DNA of 64,000 nucleotides from Flaveria trinervia (GCA_025506515.1 CM046458.1:38431940-38495939); one strand, 5' to 3'. Shown: positions 36,928 through 48,507, counted from the first letter of the stretch. The notes: generated by a model from the letters alone, not told the origin. Translations and numbers: made by a program.

Positions 36928-36970
36928 TGTTGGCGTTCAACAATGAAATAAACTGAAGCTTACCAAATAT
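36928..36970 (+). repeat. Element D 5' LTR, part 1
   Basis: Matches 48508-48550 up to CTTACCAAAT. It is then interrupted by the TRIM-like element and resumes at 38764 with CATAATCACA. Confidence 0.7.
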
Positions 36971-37522
36971 TGGAGCATATATTGTCATATATAGTGTGTC
37001 CGTCGTTTGACGAATAGTCTAGGCTTAATGTAATACACCTAATATGTTGTAAACACATAAAACTGAGTCATTCGCAAGAGCATATGCAAATGAGACTCAG
37101 TCGTACGACTGAGCCATGCTAATGGACCAGTCGTGTGACTGAGAGATGCTATTGGGCCATTCGTAAGACTAAACCATAAGTATGGTCCAGTCGTACGATT
37201 GAACCATACGCATGGCCCAATCGTACGAATGGGCCCAGTCGCATCAGATATGGCTATGGCCTATAAATACGAATTTCATTGGGTAGAGAGGTAAGGTTTT
37301 AAGAGTGTGCCTAGGGCCTAGGTGCTACCGGATGAGAGGGGAGATCATGCTCGATCTCCCCTTGCCAAGAGTCGTGATTCTTCTGTTTAACGAGCTTGTA
37401 ATCATTAGGTTTATCAATGAAACCATTCTATTATTGTTTGTTCTCTTGTTTGTCTTTTGGTTTTTTATTTTGTCCTCTGTTAAGAACACGCTCGGATGTC
37501 AACCAATCCAGCGACTTCACAA
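36971..37522 (+). repeat. TRIM-like 5' LTR
   Basis: Starts TGGAGCATATAT. Contains a palindromic array (37070-37250, with a perfect CAGTCGTACGACTG at 37098-37111) and TATAAATA at 37262-37269, and ends CGACTTCACA just before the PBS. Confidence 0.8.
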
Positions 37523-37524
37523 TT

Positions 37525-37536
37525 GGTATCAGAGCA
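37525..37536 (+). other. TRIM-like primer binding site
   Basis: TGGTATCAGAGC is a full match to the initiator methionine tRNA PBS, two bases after the LTR. Confidence 0.85.
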
Positions 37537-38193
37537 AGGTTATTGCTAGAATGATCTAACAATCGGTGAATGTAGTTAGAACACAAAAGAGAGAAGAGAA
37601 GATATCAGCAGTCGGTGCTAATTTTGTGGTGTAGTCAGAAGCATCTGAGTATTTATGGGCCAATCAAGTTATATTTAGCCGCACAGAGAGGATTCTGATT
37701 CTTAGGGGGAATCCATGTATAGAGAAATTGAAGACGCAATTAGAAAGTGATAATGTGAGCTGTTTTTGATGATGAATCTGAATGCATGCTTATTTGTTTG
37801 AGATTGTCAGTTATGGATTGGAACCTTCTACTTTTTGCGCAATACACCGTATGAAGATGCTAGGAGAGCACAATGTTTATATATTGGGATATGCTGAATT
37901 TGAGGGTGAATTTCTGTAGGTGTTAATGTTAATCAGGTTAGCCTGTGTGAAGATTGAAGCAATGGAAAACTATTCATGTCATTATCTAGAAAAAGCAGTC
38001 ATATGGGGAATCTTGCTGCTATGATGGTGTTCTGCTGAAAGCTATTGTGCCTAAATTCATTTTCAGGATACTGTAGCAACCGGACGGATTAGCAACGTTG
38101 GCTAATATGGTTTTCTATTTGATTCTATTGCAAACCAGAGCAAAGATTGACTAAATATTGTAAATGGTCTTATCTACTATTTGCAAGCAACGT

Positions 38194-38209
38194 CCAAGGG
38201 GAAATTTCT
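38194..38209 (+). other. TRIM-like polypurine tract
   Basis: CCAAGGGGAAATTTCT precedes the TGGAGC start of the 3' LTR. Confidence 0.6.
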
Positions 38210-38763
38210 TGGAGCATATATGTCATATATAGCGTGTCCGCCGCTTGACGAACAACCTAGGCTTAATGTAATACACTTGATATGTTGTAAACACATGAAA
38301 CTGAGTCATTCGCAGGAGCATATGCGAATGAGACTCAGTCGTACGACTGAGCCATGCTAATGGACCAGTCATGCGACTAAGAGATGTTATTGGGCGATTC
38401 GTAAGATTGAACCATAAGTATGGTCTAGTCGTATAATTGAACCATACGCATGACCCAATCGTACGAATGGGCCTAGTCGCATCTAATATGGGTTGAGGCC
38501 TATAAATACCAGTTTTATTGTGTAGAGAGGTAAGGTTTTGAGAGTGTGCCCTGGGCCTAGGTGCTACCTGATGAGAGGGGAGATCACGCTCGATCTCCCT
38601 TGCCAAGAGTCATGATTTTTCTGTTTATCGAGCTTCTAATCATATTGACTTTATCAATGAAACCATTCTATTATTGTTCGTTCTCCTCTTTGTCTCTTGG
38701 TTTTTTCTTTTTCCCATCCGTCAAGAACATGCTCGAATGTCAACCGATCCAGCGACTTCACCA
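38210..38763 (+). repeat. TRIM-like 3' LTR
   Basis: Matches 36971-37522. It has a perfect CAGTCGTACGACTG at 38336-38349 and TATAAATA at 38501-38508. The open frames in it are not conserved between the two LTRs. Confidence 0.8.
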
Positions 38764-39208
38764 TTCATAATCACAAGCTACTAAAGATCTCATTGTATGA
38801 GTTCAAAGACCAAATTGATAATCAGAAGAAAACAAATACAAGACAAAGTCAACATCAAGACCAAGTCAACATCAAGACCACAAGAAAAGTTAAAATTAGG
38901 TCATGATGTAATATTAGTATAAATAGTCCCACTAGTGCATTTTTGCAAGTGTGGCTTTAATGTGTGTCTTTCTCATGGTACGAATCACCACCCAAGGAGA
39001 ATTCCTCTCCTTCGGGGGGTTTGATTTCATCAGAAATATATGATTCTCATTGTAAATTGTTTATTAATATCAATGAAATCGTAACATTTTTACTATCCAT
39101 CTCTTTGTTCTTTGATTCACACACATCCACCCATCTTAATTTTGATTTCTAGATTGAATGAGATGAATCCTAAGATCCAAGCTCAATGAATCTGAAATAT
39201 TGATTTAG
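38764..39208 (+). repeat. Element D 5' LTR, part 2
   Basis: Matches 48551-48976, with TATAAATA at 38928-38935 (48682-48689 in the other copy), the shared CATCTCTTTGTTCTTTG segment, and homology ending at TGATTTAG. Confidence 0.7.
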
Positions 39209-40705
39209 AGTCATACCCAATAACAAGCTTAGCAAACACCGATTAATATTTAATTGATGATATGGTCATGCAATTAAATAATTACACAATTTAGAAAATG
39301 GGTTTTCTCAATAAGTTGCATATGAGATTGAACAACTTATAAGGATATTTTGTTTACGGATCTTATTTGTAATGTTGTTTAATTTAGTTAAATAACATCA
39401 AATAATAAAAGTGTGTATGAGTTATATAATTAAAAGGTTAATTATATAACTAATAAAAACAACTAGTTTATCAAAATTGGAGATTGGTTTTGGGGGGAAA
39501 ACCCCCTATGTTGTGGACTTTCTGCCGCCCCCTTATGGGGAGGGGTCCTTTTGTGTTTTTCAATTAACCATTCTCCAAGAACTTGACACACTCTCTACCT
39601 CTTATTCTCTCTCACACATGCAAGAAGAAAAGAACAAGTTCTCTCCATTTTCATGATGGATTCTCGGCTGGAAGTGTTCCAGCAGCTTGTTCTTTGAGTT
39701 TTGGTGTGCAAATCCTAGCAAGCATGGTCTTTGCTTGATGCTTGTGGGTATGGATTCTTGAGGACACCTTTCCTTGGTGTTTTGGATGTTCAACAACCTC
39801 ATCATCTTCACTGAAAATCGTTTTTCTGCAGCTCCACAAACGGTAGTTTGTATGTTATGGTTTGGTGTTTATTTCTTCTTGATAGCTAGTTCAAAACATA
39901 TAAATGATCCTAATGTTCTTGGGTTTGTTGTGGTTTTGAAATGAACCTTATTTTTCAGATTACAAATGAACATACTAAGGTTTTATTCCGCTGTGTTTTC
40001 ATAGTTTAAATGGTTAAACTACTTTGATTAAGGTCAAACAAACCCAACATTGGCATCTAGAGCCTGATATGTTGATGACTAGTTTCATTTGTCCTTGTAA
40101 ATTTGGTTTTATGGGGCTTTAACAACCTAAAGGGGCTGTTTTTGTTGGTGATGATTATAAATCCCCAACGTTTCAAGGTTATATCTAACATGCTTGTGAT
40201 TAAACCTTGAAGAAAGATATGAAGTGGTTGATTATGTTTTTGTTTGGACAAAAGACCCTAAATTCTTGGTTTATGTTGGCTGAAAATTTAGGGTCATATG
40301 GGGATTTATTTGGTTCTTGAATGCTTGTATATGATGATTCATATTGGTGCATAACCTAGCCTTGACCTTGTGTTGATTTGGTTTTGAATGGATGTTTTGT
40401 TATGGTTGTATTCATTCTTATGGGTTGTAATAATTATTCCTTTGTTCTTGTATTTGAATGTAATTTATTTATTCATTCATTTGTGATGTAATAGATAGAT
40501 TAAGTATGTTTTCTTTTATTAGAAAATTTGTATTAGGATATAAATTTTGTAAAAGAAGATGCACAAGATGGAAGAGACAAGAGAAGGACTTGAAGCATTT
40601 GGATGCAAGTTCAAGTGGGGGTCTTTGGAGATCTCATCTTTGTGTTGTGTTCAACCCGTAGGAAGGACCAAATAAAATGGTATCAGAGTTGTTGGTTGCT
40701 AGATT
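39209..40705 (+). other. Non-coding part of D with PBS-like sites
   Basis: AT-rich sequence ends at AACCCAACA (40049), followed after one base by TGGCATCTAGAGCC (40051-40064), a decayed initiator-Met PBS. This suggests that 39209-40049 is the remainder of a longer D LTR or a second LTR. A GGGGGGAAAACCCCC hairpin lies at 39492-39507. A second PBS-like word, TGGTATCAGAG, is at 40678-40688. No coding signal was found. Confidence 0.4.
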
Positions 40706-40732
40706 TATAAACATTGTGCTCTCCTAGCATCT
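40706..40732 (+). repeat. 27-bp inverted copy of TRIM-like internal sequence
   Basis: This is an exact reverse complement of 37855-37881 (core GCTAGGAGAGCACAATG there). It sits directly against the broken 5' end of the C2 fragment, where pol text begins at GATGACATC. This is typical of templated filler at a repaired break. Confidence 0.75.
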
Positions 40733-41671
40733 GATGACATCATATTTGGTTCCTCAAATGACCAAATATGCAAGGACTTTGAGAGCATTACGAAGAAGAA
40801 GTTTGAGATGAGCTCCATGGGAAAAATGGACTTTTTCCTTGGGATTCAGGTAAAGCAACTAAAGGAAGGGTTCTTCATTAATCAATCTAAATATGTCTCG
40901 GACATTTTATAAAGATTTGAAATGAAGGATTGCAAGCCTGCCAAGAAACCCATACCCAGAGACCATAATCTTTGTCCTGACCTCGAGGGGGAGGATACTG
41001 ATCAACATCAGTATAGGGTAATTATTGGTTCTCTGATGTATCTTACAGCCAGTAGACCTGATATCATGTTTGCTACTTGCATTTGTGCAAGATATCAGGC
41101 TGCTCCTAAGGTGTCTCACCTAGCTACTGTTAAGAGAATCCTCAGATACCTCAAAGGAGCACCTAAACTAGGTCTCTGGTATCCCAGAAATAAGGATTTC
41201 AATCTTTATGGATACTCTGATAGTGACAACGGAGGCTGCAATATTGACAAGAAATGAACATCGGGAGGATGTCAATTTCTTAGTGGAAGGATCATCTCAT
41301 GGCATTGCAAGAAGCAATCCTGTGTCTCTACATCAACTGCTGAAGCTAAATACATTGTTGCTGCTAGCTGTTGTGCTCAACTGCTATGGATTCAATATCA
41401 GATGTTAGACTATGGAATCAATTTTATGAGTACTCCTATCCATATTGACAATAACAGTGTTATCTCCATTACTGAAAATCCGGTGAAGCACTCCAAGACT
41501 AAGCACATTGACATCAGGTATCATTTCATTAGAGATATTCATGAGAAAAATCTAATCAGGTTAATCAAAGTTGATTCAAATGAACAATATGCTGATTTGT
41601 TTACCAAAGCTTTTGATGAACAAAGGTTTAAGTATCTCATAACAGCTATTGGGATGATAAACATTGATTAA
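40733..41671 (+). pseudogene. C2 pol fragment (RT end and RNase H)
   Basis: The text begins inside the YVDD box (DDIIFGSSNDQICKDFE) and continues with SMGKMDFFLGIQV, INQSKYVSDIL, a stop at about 40909, then IGSLMYLTASRPDIMF. RNase H begins with YGYSDSDNGGC near 41210; a TGA replaces Ser in the KKSTSGG motif (41255-41257). The AEAEY motif reads AEAKY, and the end KHIDIRYHFIRDIHEK..ADLFTKAFDEQRFKYL closes at 41671. Everything upstream of the RT active site is missing. It closely matches C1 60280-61217. Confidence 0.88.
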
Positions 41672-42309
41672 TCTGATCTCTTTTGAAAACCTTTTTAATA
41701 TGTAAGTCTTGTGTCAATACAATTGAAGCCCTGTTACAAGAAATTCCCTCTGAAATTTTCTAAGTGTAAATTCCTTCCGAAGAGAATTAACCTTCGGAAG
41801 ACATTCTCATATCTTTCGAAGCAAAATTTCTCAAAGGATAACTTTCTTCTCGGAAGAATTTTTGGCCTCGGAAGAAGCGATTGATTGTATATCAGATCTA
41901 CTTCCATAACTTAAAATTCTCTATTCGGAAGCAACTATAACCTTCGGAAGCAAAGTTTTGGCTTCGAAAGTAAGAATTGCCTTCGGAAGACAAGTTACCT
42001 TTGGAAATGTTTTACACTCTGAAGAGAGATTTCACTGTGTAACGTAAATTTCTTGGGCCCCACACTGTAAAAAGCAAAGATTTTGTTAATGATGTCGGAT
42101 TATTTAACTGATTTTTAAACTTACCGCCACGGTCATTTCATCCACTAAACCATCACAACACCTTATCCTAACCCCATTACCGCCATTCCACAATCTTTTA
42201 AATAATCTCGACTACTCAATTTCATTTTCCTACTTGCAAATTTTACTGCCCTAGAAATTTCTTCTACTCAACTTTACCCAGCTCAAATCATCCTCTTTCA
42301 CCTTTCCAA
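41672..42309 (+). promoter_or_regulatory. C2 spacer before accessory frame with CTTCGGAAG words
   Basis: Between 41770 and 42020 about ten words of the CTTCGGAAG / TTCCGAAG type occur. The same words fill the C LTR (46430-46680). The rest is A/C/T-rich 5'-leader-like text ending at ATG 42310, and it matches 61218-61841 in C1. No coding was seen. A promoter role is inferred. Confidence 0.5.
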
Positions 42310-45300
42310 ATGCCCTTCAACCCTCAGCACAACCAAGTCGCACTTCTTGATTCTTCAAGAGATGCTGACTTCTCAGATATCATCTCCTTTCTAACCCAAT
42401 CTTCTTATTACACCGCTCTAACTGTAAACCACACAATTTACTCAAACCATATGTCTGAATTCTGGGCAATTGGTCAAACTGAAACCCTAAATGGGGTTCG
42501 TGTCATTCGATCAAACATCTGTGGCCAGGAGTTTGTCATTCCTGAACAGATCATCAGGGAGCATCTGGAGCTTCATGATGAGGGCGCTCCAACAGAATTC
42601 CCCAAAGCAGATTTGGACAATTCTTATCTCCAAATGGGATATGGTGGAGACGTTAGCAGGTCAACTGTCTACAAATTTAACTTCTCGTGCAAATGGAAGT
42701 TCTTGCTACATGTGGTCCTTCACTGTTTGTCGAATAAATCTGGGGGATGGGATCAAATCCCATATGAACTTGGGTGCCTAGTTCATGGGTTGGTGAAACG
42801 CCTCCGCCTCAACTATTCAAGATTTGAGCTGACTAACCTCATGGGAAATCTTCAAAAGGACACATTCTTCATGTATCCCAGGTTTCTCCAGCACATAATC
42901 AACTGCGAACTCGAGAAGAGCAAGCTTGTCTATGCAGCTGGTCTGACTGGTCCTCAAATGAGGCCGACAATCTTCAAGACTTTGAAGAGAGTGTCCACCA
43001 ACTTCACAGGAAGAGATACTACACGTCTTACAGGTATGACTGAGCCAACGGCTCCTGGTGACATCCCTGTTTACCCCACAGGTGATGAACCCACACCAGC
43101 AACTACCCCCACAATGCCAACACTACCTTCTCCACCCATTACCATTACTTATCAGAGACGCCCCAAACGAACCCTTGTTCAATCTACTCTGATTGAACAA
43201 GCCCCTCCTGTTCAATCGAAAAATACTAGAGTTATAACATGGGCTCCCACTCAGTCAGTGGTCTCTCCATCCTTCTCTTTTGACCTCAATTTGGGTCTTT
43301 AGTCTCCTCAGTCTCAAACCCATGAGCCCACAACCCAAGCTGAAAGCCCTTGGGGTGGGTCTCTATACTCCCCTGAGCAGCCAACAAGGGACAGCCCCAC
43401 CAGAGGCTCAATGCCTATAGACATTGACCAAAGTCCCGGGTCAGTAGGCTTACCCATCCTATCTTTCACTGACCTTCTGTTTAAAACTGATGAAGAGATA
43501 ACATCTCTCCATGGCAATGAAGTTGATTTACAACACCCTTTCCAAGATCAACAGAGCCTGGAGAAATCCCTTATCTCTAGCCCCCATCAGCATCCAACAA
43601 CTGAGGTGAGTCCCACTGATGTGGAAGGGACTGATGTAGATTCAGCTGCCACTACAGAAGGTGCCTCAATAGACCTTGTGGACAGTGGTAGCATTTCTCA
43701 AACTGAATCTACGACAACAGAGCCCTTTGATGACTCTGAAAGAGACATCATTAAGCATGGGAAACCAGGGTGCCAAGAAACCACATCTGGTGGTGAGTCT
43801 GAACATACTAGGTATGTTACCTCATCTCCCCGTGATTCTTCGAAAGAAGATGAGGGAAGCATGCAACTCCTCTTTCAAGATCTTCTTTCTAAAGTTTCAA
43901 ACCTGGAATCTCAGGTTAGGACTTTAGAGGCAAGATCTGCCACTCAGAAACTTGAGATTGACAATCTTAAGGCTCAACTAGCTGAGAAACAGACAGAGAG
44001 GTCTATTAGGCATGTACCTATTCAGGTCTCCCTGACTTCCTCCTCCAGCTCATCTAGCTCTCAAGATGATTCTACCAAAAAGGGGGAGAATGTTCAAAGA
44101 CAAACACACAAGGAACCACAGAGCCGGCTTTCTACTTCAACATCTTCCTCTGCCATCATCTCTGCGCCTGAAACATCTCAAGTCACTCTTCAGACTAATC
44201 CAAGGATGCTCAATGATCTCTACAGACTCTTCACCAAGTTTCTGTTAAGAACTTCCTTTGACCAGCCAAGCCATAATGCTGTAATGATCTACTTTGGAGC
44301 AAAAGAGCTTCAAAGGCTGACTGCACCTTCTACCACTGTAGAAGAAGTTGGTAAACCTAAGGTCCTCATGGAACCTAAGATTCAATTCGAAGGGGAAATG
44401 GGAACTGATGGCCTAGCAACTGAAACAGTTGGGACAGAATCTGCATCTCCTTTAACTTCCGAAGCAGAAGTTAAAGCCTCGAAAAAACAAGCCGAGTCTT
44501 CCGAAGCTGAAATGGAAGCTGCGGAAGGACTGTTCAAAATGTCCGAGGAACTGATCATCACAGATGCTATCCTAGAAATGGCATCAGAAATGAGCAGTGA
44601 GGACTTTCCTATTGCACCTCCATCTCAGACACCATCTCTTACTCTCTCACAATAAGAAACCTCTCTCCAAGAACCACCTTAGTGAGGATCTTCAAAGGAT
44701 AAAGGAAAAAGGAAGATGACTGCGGAAGAGCTTCAGGAGAGGAGAAGACTGAGAAACTTAAGAAAAAAGGAAGAATTCAGACTGAGAAGTTGCTATCTGC
44801 CAGCACAAAAGCAGCTGCTCCTAATCAAAAGGTTGTCATCAATGAAGAAACACTCCTACTACCATTAGAGGAGTTGGTGGATCTGGAGAAGGCAACCAGG
44901 CTGAGACTTGAAGAAGAAGCCAGGTTGGCTTTAGAGGTTAAGGAAAAGAAACAGAAGGAGGCTGAATTGCAGCTGAGGAGAGACAGGATAAACTTCCTAC
45001 TCTCAAGAGGCTTTGATCTTCAAGAACTCTCTCCACACAACGATGATATGATCCTATGGCTCTACAACAAAGAGCAGGATCAAATGGAGAAAGAAAGGAA
45101 GAAGGCTGCAAAAGAAAAGGCCAGAGAGAAGAAGAAGAAAGGAGAAGAGGCTAGGGTCACTGCCTCCAAGAAGCTCACTAAGAAAGCCTGGATGAAAGGA
45201 CACTCCAATGGATTGTCAGTGAAATTAAGGCTGACATCCGGATGGGGAAAAGGAAAGAGATATATAGAAGGGTAAAAGGGATGACCTTCAATGCTTCTAC

Positions 45301-46312
45301 CCAACCAGAACTTGAACCTTTCACCCCTGAACCCACATCATTACCTACCATTACTCCCTCACCTCAACCACCCAAACTTCCTATTATCCAACCCAAAACA
45401 CTAGCCAGAACCTCTGAACCTAAACCTACCCAATTACCCTCCAAACCATCCCTTCAACCTTCTCAATATCTCTCCCTTGAGGAGTTCAAGGCAATCAAGA
45501 TAAAGCTCACTAATTGCACTACTTTGAGCGAAGTCTCTTGTGTAGAAGACTCTGTTAACATCAGCTATGTAGACGGATCTTCAAGTTCTCTCACAAGAGA
45601 CAGATTCCTTGATTTGCCTAGAGGAACTTTGGACCAGGCTGCAAGACTTTTAGGCCTCAATTCAGACTCTTTAAATGAGGAAGAAAAGAAGCTCAGAAGG
45701 AAACTGATGACTCTACTGGATACAAGAAAAGAGGACAAGATTCCTAGTCAGTCTCTTGTGCCTAGAAGGAATATAATCCAGTGGAGGTTCGATGAACCTT
45801 CTCACAACTTTGTTGTGGAAAGAGAGAATGGTGAAGTCAACAGACTCAATGCAACCTCTCTGTTACATTCTAGCAGATTTGACATTGCTGAGTTAGTAGA
45901 GAAGCCATTCTCCAACCCCTCCAACTCTGAAACTACTGCACTCGTCAGAAATCATCTCAGCAGTCTTCATTTAGCTGAGCTAACTGCAAAAATGAAGATT
46001 GAAGAAGAGTTGAAGTTGAAAAGACAGGAAGACAAGGAAAGATCTCCCACCAAAGGTGCTGCCTTTCTATAGATGGTGGAAGGTCCTGAATTGGAACCTA
46101 TAGTTTGATGGGAATATGATTACAGTTCCATCAACTAACTCTTTTCAGAGGGCAACAACAAAGGGTACATGTTATCCAAGGTGACAGACTGGACTTCCTA
46201 TCTACCAAGGATCTGTACAAGCTTCTCAGCACCACATCAGGGAAGAACAAGGAGACAAACAAATATTTGCTTTCCTTGGTGCTGAAAGTTTTGAGAAGTC
46301 GTGAAAAGTGAA
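42310..46312 (+). pseudogene. C2 post-pol accessory protein, nearly complete
   Basis: This is the best copy of the accessory gene. From ATG 42310 (MPFNPQHNQVALLDSS) one frame runs to 44655 with only a TAG at 43300 (782 codons). The N-terminal core of about 240 residues contains SYYTALTVNHTIYSNHMSEFW, QMGYGGDVSRSTVYKF, WKFLLHVVLHCLSNKSGGWD and DTFFMYPRFLQHIIN. A Pro/Thr-rich part and a Ser/Glu-rich part follow, with a coiled coil (about 43860-43990) and KKQAESSEAEMEAAEGLF. After a frameshift, a Lys/Glu coiled coil continues at 44790-45275. A third frame (45242-46072) has a Pro-rich segment, NIIQWRFDEPSHNFVVE and AELTAKMKIEEELKLKRQ. A further shifted piece (DLYKLLSTTSGKNKETNKYLL) reaches 46312. 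It is homologous to the accessory genes of B and C1 and to the frame found after pol in Asteraceae Sirevirus-like elements. No signal peptide or membrane helix is visible. Function unknown. Confidence 0.82.
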
Positions 46313-46330
46313 GTTTTGGTAGCATCAGCC

Positions 46331-46341
46331 TAGGGGGAGTT
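46331..46341 (+). other. C2 polypurine tract
   Basis: TAGGGGGAGTT directly precedes the LTR start TGTTGG. Confidence 0.8.
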
Positions 46342-47060
46342 TGTTGGATCAAGAAGAAGGCTAATGCAACCAAAACTAGATCACTTAAGTTATTTTGGCA
46401 CTGCATGCAAAGGCTTCTGAAGCTTATCATGGAACTTCCGAAGGTTGTATTGTTCTTCCGAAGACAAAGGGAAAGTCCAACTTCCGAAGACAGAACTCTA
46501 CTTTCAAAGAAAAATACAGTACTTCCGAAGAATAAAGTGAAGACCACTTCCAAAGTATGATGAAAAGAAGAAGTCTCCAAGCCTTGGAAGAAGTAGCATC
46601 TTCCAAAGTATAAAGTGGCTTCGGAAGTACTTACTCTTCCGAAGCCATTTAACCTTCGGAAGACACTGCTATAACCAGTGGACACAAATATGTCCTGACT
46701 ACCAAATCTCGGATAAGACTTTATCCGAGATAAGACTTTATCCGAGATACCTTAAACTACAGTCTTGTAGCATATGCTATAGCTAAAGGATCCCAGCTGG
46801 TATCAAAGTATATCCAGTTGTAGATAGTATTATATATAGGTTCTCCTTGTAACTCATAGTGGCAAGATTATCATCTTCTTGTAAGAGTCTTTGTATCTTG
46901 AGTTGAGAATCAATATATAAAAGTATCTTGAAAATTATCTTTCTGTGTTCTTAGTTACTTTTCATATTGTGATCAACTCTTATTGATTCTTACCCGAGTG
47001 TGATTCTAGGTGAGTTTGAGAGAAAAACATTGTGTTTAAGTGACAAACACCGATCCTGCA
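46342..47060 (+). repeat. C2 3' LTR
   Basis: Starts TGTTGGATCAAGAAG and ends CGATCCTGCA. It matches 54185-55053 (C1) and, reversed, 49056-49886. CTTCCGAAG words cluster at 46430-46680, and TATATATA is at 46831-46838. Confidence 0.85.
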
Positions 47061-48507
47061 ATCTAGTTTTCAGATCTGATTTCATCTTTAAGGATGTCAA
47101 AAACAATGAAGAAAAGAATAAAATGAAGAACGAAGTCCCTGTTCATTAAAAACCTATTTGTTCATACCCAAAATCAAAATAAAAACCAACAATCTGTTCA
47201 AATATGATACGATTTGAAGAATCATGAACATGTTCATGATTATTCCTGCAAAATTCGATGTAATTGAACAAGATTATCATCAAAAAAGAAGAAAAGCCAT
47301 CTGTTCATCTCAAAATCAAGAAGAAAAATCATCAGATCTGCTCTAATATGGTACAATTTGAAGAAAAATAATCATTCCCTAGATTATTCCTTCAAAATTT
47401 GATGCAATTGAACACGATTATCATTAAAAACAAAGAAAAATGCGGATTTTGTACAAGTCTTAAAACAAATGCGGATGAAAAAAAAAAGCGGATGAACAAA
47501 ACCAAATACGGATAAAGCTTGATCAAATGCAGATGTGTTATACTCAAATGAGGATGTGTTATACACAAATGCGGATGACCTGTCACCAAATGCCGATGAC
47601 TTGTCACCAAATGCAGATGACTTGTCACCAAATGTGGATGAGTTGTCAACAATTGCGGATGCCTTGTCACCAAATGTGGATGACTTGTCAATAAATGCAG
47701 ATGCCTTATCACCAAATACGGTTGACTTGTAAACAAATGCGGGTACTTTAAGCACAAATGCAAATGCATTGAAATCAAATGCAGATGCCTTGCAAACAAA
47801 TGCGGAAGCTTTGCAAACAAATGCGGATGAGTTAGCAAATAAATGTGGATACGATGCAAGAAATGCTTATGAACAGTTGATGAACAGGACTTCAAAAAGA
47901 AGAAAAACATGAATATGGATAATAGCAACCAACAAGCACATCCATTTTGATCATGAAACCAATAAAAATAAAAATATATATATAAAAAAAGAGTATAGAA
48001 ACTAACTTTGGGCACTTTTTCATAGATTTATTCAAGGACTTGTACAACTGTCAGATGCCCTTTCTGAAGTACTTGGGCTCACATTCATCCATGATGCTTT
48101 ACCCATGTCTAACTACTGAGTTTACAGTTAGAGAGACTTTAATCCAAGGGGAATAGTCATTATCTGAAAAATGTCATCTATCAAGTTATTTCAAAGAGTG
48201 GAAGTGTGTTCAACATTGATTCATGTTCTTGATACAGTTTATTGAAGTTTAAAGCCTCACCATATGTCTAATACATTCTAGTCCTTGAGTTGTGATATGA
48301 ACTGTAATCCAAGAGTGATACAACCTATATGCAATACCAAGAAGTATTCTCAAGAGATTCTAACCTTTGTCAGAAATATATTAGGAGAAGCTTAATCAGA
48401 GGGAGGGAATATTAGCTTATTATGTCTAACATCAATTAATCAAGATAACATATAACAGTGAAGATTTTCAAGTTCATGGTTGGCAAGCATCAGTTTAGGG
48501 GGAGTAT
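47061..48507 (+). other. Non-coding interior of D with repeats
   Basis: A spaced duplication of about 130 bp (47170-47305 versus 47310-47440, sharing ATGATACGATTTGAAGAA- and TTGAACAAGATTATCAT-like text) precedes a 21-bp minisatellite. From 47870 to 48495 there is unremarkable non-coding text. It ends with the purine tract TTTAGGGGGAGTA (48494-48506) before the D 3' LTR. Confidence 0.55.
47563..47860 (+). repeat. 21-bp minisatellite (AATGCGGATGA core)
   Basis: About 14 units of 21 bp pair AATGCGGATGA with CTTGTCACCA or a variant. Because 21 bp equals seven codons, the plus strand reads as repeated S-P-N-A-D-D-L and the minus strand as repeated H-P-H-L-V-T; the frames are by-products. The core word equals that of the gypsy LTR arrays. 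Confidence 0.8.

Larger units (their letters stand above)
36971..38763 (+). mobile_element. TRIM-like miniature LTR element in D 5' LTR
   Basis: Two direct repeats of about 553 bp (36971-37522 and 38210-38763) flank an internal part of only 0.69 kb with no retroelement coding. A perfect PBS, TGGTATCAGAGC, is at 37525-37536, and a purine tract, CCAAGGGGAAA, lies directly before the 3' repeat. LTRs, PBS and PPT without gag or pol define a terminal-repeat retrotransposon in miniature. The D 3' LTR at 48508 shows the uninterrupted target (ACCAAATCATAATC), and the flanking target duplication is decayed. It would need another element's enzymes. Confidence 0.8.

Noticed and set aside
37305..37559. 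84-codon frame in the TRIM-like LTR as a gene
   Set aside because: Not conserved in the second LTR, where the reading is shifted (38561-38770); it is LTR sequence.
41770..42020. Heat-shock elements in CTTCCGAAG arrays
   Set aside because: Heat-shock elements need GAA and TTC blocks two bases apart in alternating order; here TTC and GAA are separated by one base and the words are isolated.
42310..43302. Synaptobrevin/longin or envelope protein
   Set aside because: Similar frames are often labelled this way, but I see no longin features, signal peptide or membrane helix, and the context is a retrotransposon.
47384..48015. 123- and 207-codon minus-strand frames with HPHLVT or KSSAFGD repeats
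   Set aside because: Shadow of the 21-bp minisatellite; both strands are open by unit composition.
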